From contig NZ_ATAE01000056.1 of assembly GCF_000474275.2 (NCBI RefSeq), positions 1-64,000 on the forward strand: 64,000 bases of DNA. The letters run 5' to 3'. Below the pieces are notes generated by a model. It did no database searches. It was not told the DNA's origin and saw only the letters and a list, made by a program, of their open reading frames with translations. Below, one piece after another: positions 60,452-64,000 of the stretch (within the stretch, counting starts at the first letter, position 1; every line of letters starts with the position of its first letter). Source of the stretch: Alkalihalophilus marmarensis DSM 21297. GTDB lineage: Bacteria > Bacillota > Bacilli > Bacillales > Bacillaceae_D. The translations under genes were made by a program, and so were the position numbers.

Positions 60452-61960
60452 GTGGAATTAGCTACGATTATTACATTTATCGTGTATTTAGTTGGTATGC
60501 TCGTTATTGGTTTAATAGCATACAAAATGACAAGCAATTTATCAGATTATGTTTTAGGTGGTCGTCGATTAGGCGGAAGTGTTGCTGCACTTAGTGCGGG
60601 GGCATCTGATATGAGTAGTTGGCTATTACTAGGTCTACCGGGCGCTATGTATGTTGGTGGTATGAGTGAAATATGGCTCGCGGTTGGTTTAGCAGTTGGT
60701 GCATATTTAAATTGGCAGTTTATGGCGGCACGTCTTCGTAAGTACACAATGGTTGCGAATGATTCCATTACTCTACCAGATTTCTTAGAGCATCGTTTTA
60801 AAGATAACTCTAAGTCGCTTCGTATTATTTCAGCACTCGTTATTTTAGTATTCTTCGCTTTCTACACTTCTTCAGGACTTGTAGGAGGGGCATTGTTATT
60901 TGAATCATCATTTGGAATGACGTATACTCAAGCACTTTGGATTGGTGCCATTGTTATTATTTCTTACACATTCCTTGGTGGTTTCTTAGCAGTCAGCTGG
61001 ACAGACTTTTTCCAAGGGATCTTAATGTTCTTAGCATTAGTCATTGTTCCGATTGTCGCTATTTCTGAGATGGGCGGCTGGAATGAAACAGTTAATGCGG
61101 TAGGTGCCATTGATCCATCTTATCTTGATGCCTTTACAGGAGTTGGAATCATCTCGATTCTATCACTTCTTGCTTGGGGACTTGGTTACTTTGGCCAGCC
61201 TCATATTGTAACTCGCTTTATGGCGGTTAAATCCGTCGATGAGATTCCTAAAGCTCGTTTTGTAGGGATGACATGGATGGTACTTGCACTATTTGGTGCA
61301 ATTTTCACTGGATTTATCGGTATTGCATACTTCTCTGTTAATGGTCCTGCTGGTGCAGCGATCGGAGAAGGAGCTCATGAGACGGTGTTTATCTTATTTA
61401 CGCAAATTCTATTTAATCCATGGGTTTCTGGATTCCTGCTTGCAGCGATTCTATCTGCAATTATGTCAACGATTGACTCACAGCTGCTTGTATCATCAAG
61501 TGCGCTTGCTGAGGATGTCTATAAAGGCTTCCTACGTAAAGATGCATCTCAAACGGAGTTAGTTTGGGTCGGCCGTATCGGGGTCGTTGTGATTGCTTTA
61601 ATCGCGATTGCATTAGCTTACAATCCTGAAAGCTCTGTTCTTGAGCTGGTAGGATATGCGTGGGCTGGTTTCGGTGCTGCATTCGGTCCGGTTCTGCTTC
61701 TTGCATTGTTCTGGAAACGTATGACGCGTAACGGAGCACTTGCCGGTATGATTGTCGGTGGTGTGACTGTTATCGTTTGGGCAGAACTTGATCGCTGGTT
61801 TGGCTTAAGTGCTGATCAGTTCCCAATCCTAGGTCTATATGAAATCATCCCAGGTTTCATTTTTGCGTGGGTTGCAGCAATGGTCTTCAGTATCCTTGAT
61901 AAAGAGCCATCTGAAGAGATTCAAGCTGAATTTGATCAAGTAAATGAAGAATTAAAATAG
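60452..61960 (+). CDS. opuE: Sodium:proline symporter
   Basis: A 502-residue SSS-family transporter, about 13 membrane helices, close to PutP/OpuE. Motifs: YVLGGRRLGGSVAALSAGAS, then DMSSWLLLGLPGA, and GYFGQPHIVTRFMAVKS; the sodium-site segment is AAILSAIMSTIDSQLLVSSS. B. subtilis opuE, for osmotic proline uptake, lies near gatCAB as here. The GTG start follows AGGAGAGG. It lacks an obvious stress promoter, so an osmotic role is by position only. Confidence 0.9.
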   Translation: MELATIITFIVYLVGMLVIGLIAYKMTSNLSDYVLGGRRLGGSVAALSAGASDMSSWLLLGLPGAMYVGGMSEIWLAVGLAVGAYLNWQFMAARLRKYTMVANDSITLPDFLEHRFKDNSKSLRIISALVILVFFAFYTSSGLVGGALLFESSFGMTYTQALWIGAIVIISYTFLGGFLAVSWTDFFQGILMFLALVIVPIVAISEMGGWNETVNAVGAIDPSYLDAFTGVGIISILSLLAWGLGYFGQPHIVTRFMAVKSVDEIPKARFVGMTWMVLALFGAIFTGFIGIAYFSVNGPAGAAIGEGAHETVFILFTQILFNPWVSGFLLAAILSAIMSTIDSQLLVSSSALAEDVYKGFLRKDASQTELVWVGRIGVVVIALIAIALAYNPESSVLELVGYAWAGFGAAFGPVLLLALFWKRMTRNGALAGMIVGGVTVIVWAELDRWFGLSADQFPILGLYEIIPGFIFAWVAAMVFSILDKEPSEEIQAEFDQVNEELK

Positions 61961-61970
61961 TAGAATGACG

Positions 61971-62010
61971 AGAGGGTTGATCCAATGCAGATCAGCCCTC
62001 TTTTTTATTA
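61971..62010 (+). terminator. opuE terminator
   Basis: AGAGGGTTGATC pairs with GATCAGCCCTCT (one G-U) around CAATGCA, then T6. Confidence 0.9.
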
Positions 62011-62148
62011 TCTAAATATAGTATATGAAGCTCCTTTAAAGTAATAAAGAGGCATTGATACTATTGGGCTCTGTTGCCTATAGGTATGTAATTTGGTATC
62101 ATTATGAATATTGTCTACATGCACGAAAACTTAGTGGAGGTGATTGAG

Positions 62149-62439
62149 ATGTCACGAATCTCAACGGATGAAGTAAAGCACGTTGCTAACCTAGCAAGGC
62201 TCGCGATTACTGAAGAAGAAGCGGAAATGTTTCAAGGACAGCTTGATGCTATTATCACATTTGCAGAACAGCTGAATGAACTCGATACAACAGGAGTAGA
62301 ACCTACTTCTCACGTTCTTGATATGAAGAATGTATTACGCGAAGATAAGCCAGCTGAAGGATTGCCAATTAAAGATGTACTTAAAAATGCACCAGATCAT
62401 GAAGATGGCCACATTAGAGTGCCGTCTATTATGGATTAG
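62149..62439 (+). CDS. gatC: Asp-tRNA(Asn)/Glu-tRNA(Gln) amidotransferase subunit C
   Basis: The 96-residue small subunit that wraps GatA and GatB in the transamidosome. [20 protein letters not shown] starts the protein. ATG at 62149 follows GGAGGTGATT by 4-5 bases; an upstream in-frame ATG lacks a site. First gene of gatCAB. Confidence 0.95.
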   Translation: MSRISTDEVKHVANLARLAITEEEAEMFQGQLDAIITFAEQLNELDTTGVEPTSHVLDMKNVLREDKPAEGLPIKDVLKNAPDHEDGHIRVPSIMD

Positions 62440-62456
62440 CAGGGAGGGTTCGCTTC

Positions 62457-63914
62457 ATGTCATTATTTGATCATAAAATGAAAGATTTACATACGATGCT
62501 TCACAATAAAGAAGTCAAAGTTTCAGAGCTTGTTGACGAGTCGTACAAGCGTATTGCCCAAGTCGATGACAAAGTAGGTGCTTTTTTAGCGTTAGATGAG
62601 GAAAAAGCTCGTGCCTATGCAAAAGAGCTCGATGAGGCACTAGGAACGGAAACATCTCGTGGTTTATTATTCGGTATGCCGATCGGGGTTAAGGATAATA
62701 TCGTCACAAGAGATTTACGTACGACTTGCTCAAGCCGTATATTGGAAAATTTTGATCCAATCTATGATGCAACGGTTGTTCAGAAGCTAAGAGACGCGCA
62801 GTCTGTAACGATCGGTAAGTTAAACATGGATGAATTTGCAATGGGCTCATCAACAGAGAACTCAGCTTATAAAGAAACGAAAAATCCATGGAATCTTGAC
62901 TACGTACCAGGCGGGTCAAGCGGTGGTTCCGCTGCAGCTGTAGCAGCAGGCGAAGTTCCTTTTACACTAGGTTCTGATACGGGCGGTTCGATTCGTCAGC
63001 CGGCAGCCTATTGCGGAGTCGTTGGATTAAAGCCTACATATGGACGAGTTTCACGATTTGGATTAGTAGCATTCGCTTCATCACTTGATCAAATCGGTCC
63101 TGTCACTCGTAATGTTGAAGATAATGCCTACTTACTGCAAGCAATATCAGGTGTCGATCCAATGGACGGCACATCTGCTCCAGTTGATGTACCTGACTTT
63201 TTATCAGCTCTTACAGGAGATGTTAAAGGGCTTAAAATTGCTGTGCCTAAAGAGTATTTAGGCGAGGGCGTAGATGAAAACGTCAAGCAGTCTGTTCTTG
63301 ATTCCTTGAAAGTTCTTGAAGCCCAAGGTGCAACATGGGAAGAGGTATCCCTTCCGCACTCTAAATACGCTCTTGCAACGTATTACTTACTCTCTTCATC
63401 AGAGGCGTCAGCGAACCTTTCTCGTTTTGACGGGGTACGTTATGGCTACCGTACCGATAATGCCGATAACTTAATTGAAATGTATAAACAAACACGAGCA
63501 GAAGGCTTCGGTAACGAGGTGAAGCGCCGTATCATGCTTGGAACCTTTGCTCTAAGCTCTGGATACTATGATGCTTACTACAAAAAAGCTCAGCAGGTTC
63601 GTACGTTAATCAAGCAGGACTTTGATAAAATATTTGAAAATTATGATGTTATTATTGGGCCGACAACACCGACGCCTGCTTTCAAGATCGGTGAGAAAAC
63701 AGACGATCCATTAACGATGTATGCCAACGATATTTTAACGATCCCAGTAAACTTAGCAGGTGTACCTGGTATCTCTGTGCCTTGTGGCTTCCAAAACGGT
63801 CTTCCTTTGGGCCTTCAAATTATTGGAAAGCACTTTGATGAGAGCACAATCTACCGTGTGGCGCATGTGTTTGAACAAGCAACGGACTATCATACAAAGA
63901 AACCAACATTGTAA
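62457..63914 (+). CDS. gatA: Asp-tRNA(Asn)/Glu-tRNA(Gln) amidotransferase subunit A
   Basis: A 485-residue amidase that releases ammonia from glutamine for tRNA-bound Glu/Asp. The Ser-cis-Ser-Lys site is readable: Lys in GVKDNI (about 79), cis-Ser in [14 protein letters not shown] (about 154), nucleophile Ser in [12 protein letters not shown] (about 178). It lies 17 bases after gatC with GGGAGGG upstream. Confidence 0.96.
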   Translation: MSLFDHKMKDLHTMLHNKEVKVSELVDESYKRIAQVDDKVGAFLALDEEKARAYAKELDEALGTETSRGLLFGMPIGVKDNIVTRDLRTTCSSRILENFDPIYDATVVQKLRDAQSVTIGKLNMDEFAMGSSTENSAYKETKNPWNLDYVPGGSSGGSAAAVAAGEVPFTLGSDTGGSIRQPAAYCGVVGLKPTYGRVSRFGLVAFASSLDQIGPVTRNVEDNAYLLQAISGVDPMDGTSAPVDVPDFLSALTGDVKGLKIAVPKEYLGEGVDENVKQSVLDSLKVLEAQGATWEEVSLPHSKYALATYYLLSSSEASANLSRFDGVRYGYRTDNADNLIEMYKQTRAEGFGNEVKRRIMLGTFALSSGYYDAYYKKAQQVRTLIKQDFDKIFENYDVIIGPTTPTPAFKIGEKTDDPLTMYANDILTIPVNLAGVPGISVPCGFQNGLPLGLQIIGKHFDESTIYRVAHVFEQATDYHTKKPTL

Positions 63915-63929
63915 GGGGTGAGATCAGCG

Positions 63930-64000
63930 ATGAATTTTGAAACAATAATTGGTCTTGAAGTACACGTAGAATTAAAAACAGAATCAAAAATTTTCTCATC
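63930..64000 (+). CDS. gatB: Amidotransferase subunit B, 5' end only
   Basis: The first 23 codons of GatB, MNFETIIGLEVHVELKTESK, run off the window end. It is 15 bases after gatA, with GGGGTGAG before ATG. Confidence 0.93.
   Translation, partial: MNFETIIGLEVHVELKTESKIFS

Overview
The window reads as a chromosomal segment of a low-GC Gram-positive bacterium of the family Bacillaceae. The evidence is gene order: yebE-yebG-purEKBCSQLFMNHD, yerA-yerB-yerC, adeC, pcrB-pcrA-ligA-yerH(camS), opuE and gatCAB follow the order I know from Bacillus subtilis, with blocks inserted between them. Exported domains are rich in Asp/Glu (YerB, CamS, the BMP lipoprotein). This would fit an alkaliphilic or halotolerant Bacillus relative, but that is inference. 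No prophage, transposase or CRISPR array is visible. The DNA looks like core chromosome with dispersed intergenic repeats.

Layout. 1-384: 3' end of a 5S rRNA gene, its terminator, and a degenerate 21-bp periodic repeat. 385-5631: a small membrane protein, a small hypothetical protein, threonine aldolase, a MOSC protein, a type III polyketide synthase with its methyltransferase (bpsAB), yebE and yebG. 5617-18823: the twelve-gene de novo purine operon, controlled by a PurR box pair, a sigma-A promoter and a guanine riboswitch/terminator, and closed by a strong terminator. 18661-19495: a 36-aa EYxxD-type membrane protein, three tandem copies of a ~120-bp structured repeat, and a DUF2892 protein. 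19657-25515: yerA, yerB, yerC, a DksA-like protein and adenine deaminase adeC. 25572-30816: a PucR-type regulator divergent from an AbgT transporter plus M20 amidohydrolase pair. 31060-33781: an HTH-less TetR-like protein and the yhbD-bacE-bacF bactofilin operon. 33925-39232: alanine catabolism (alr, ald, adeR and an AGCS symporter). 39355-42131: a five-gene cluster of regulator, alpha/beta hydrolase, small membrane protein, YbjQ protein and phosphatidylserine decarboxylase. 42131-43283: two oppositely oriented structured repeats and a cobalamin riboswitch. 43284-48144: class I ribonucleotide reductase nrdAB, an AcuA-like acetyltransferase and a BASS symporter. 48359-54617: pcrB-pcrA-ligA-camS. 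55005-59896: a nupNOPQ-type nucleoside ABC transporter. 60345-61960: a 34-aa accessory peptide and the proline symporter opuE. 62149-64000: gatC, gatA and the start of gatB.

Purine metabolism dominates. IMP synthesis is repressed by purine sensing at the DNA (PurR) and RNA (guanine riboswitch) levels. Adenine salvage (adeC, perhaps yerA) and a nucleoside importer lie within 50 kb. The most interesting non-textbook signals are: the repeat families whose terminal stems differ in sequence but keep pairing; three short genes (36, 51 and 34 aa) found by reading intergenic DNA; the B12-riboswitch nrdAB-acetyltransferase operon; two perfect operator-like palindromes beside regulators; and an unassigned structured leader ahead of the nucleoside transporter.
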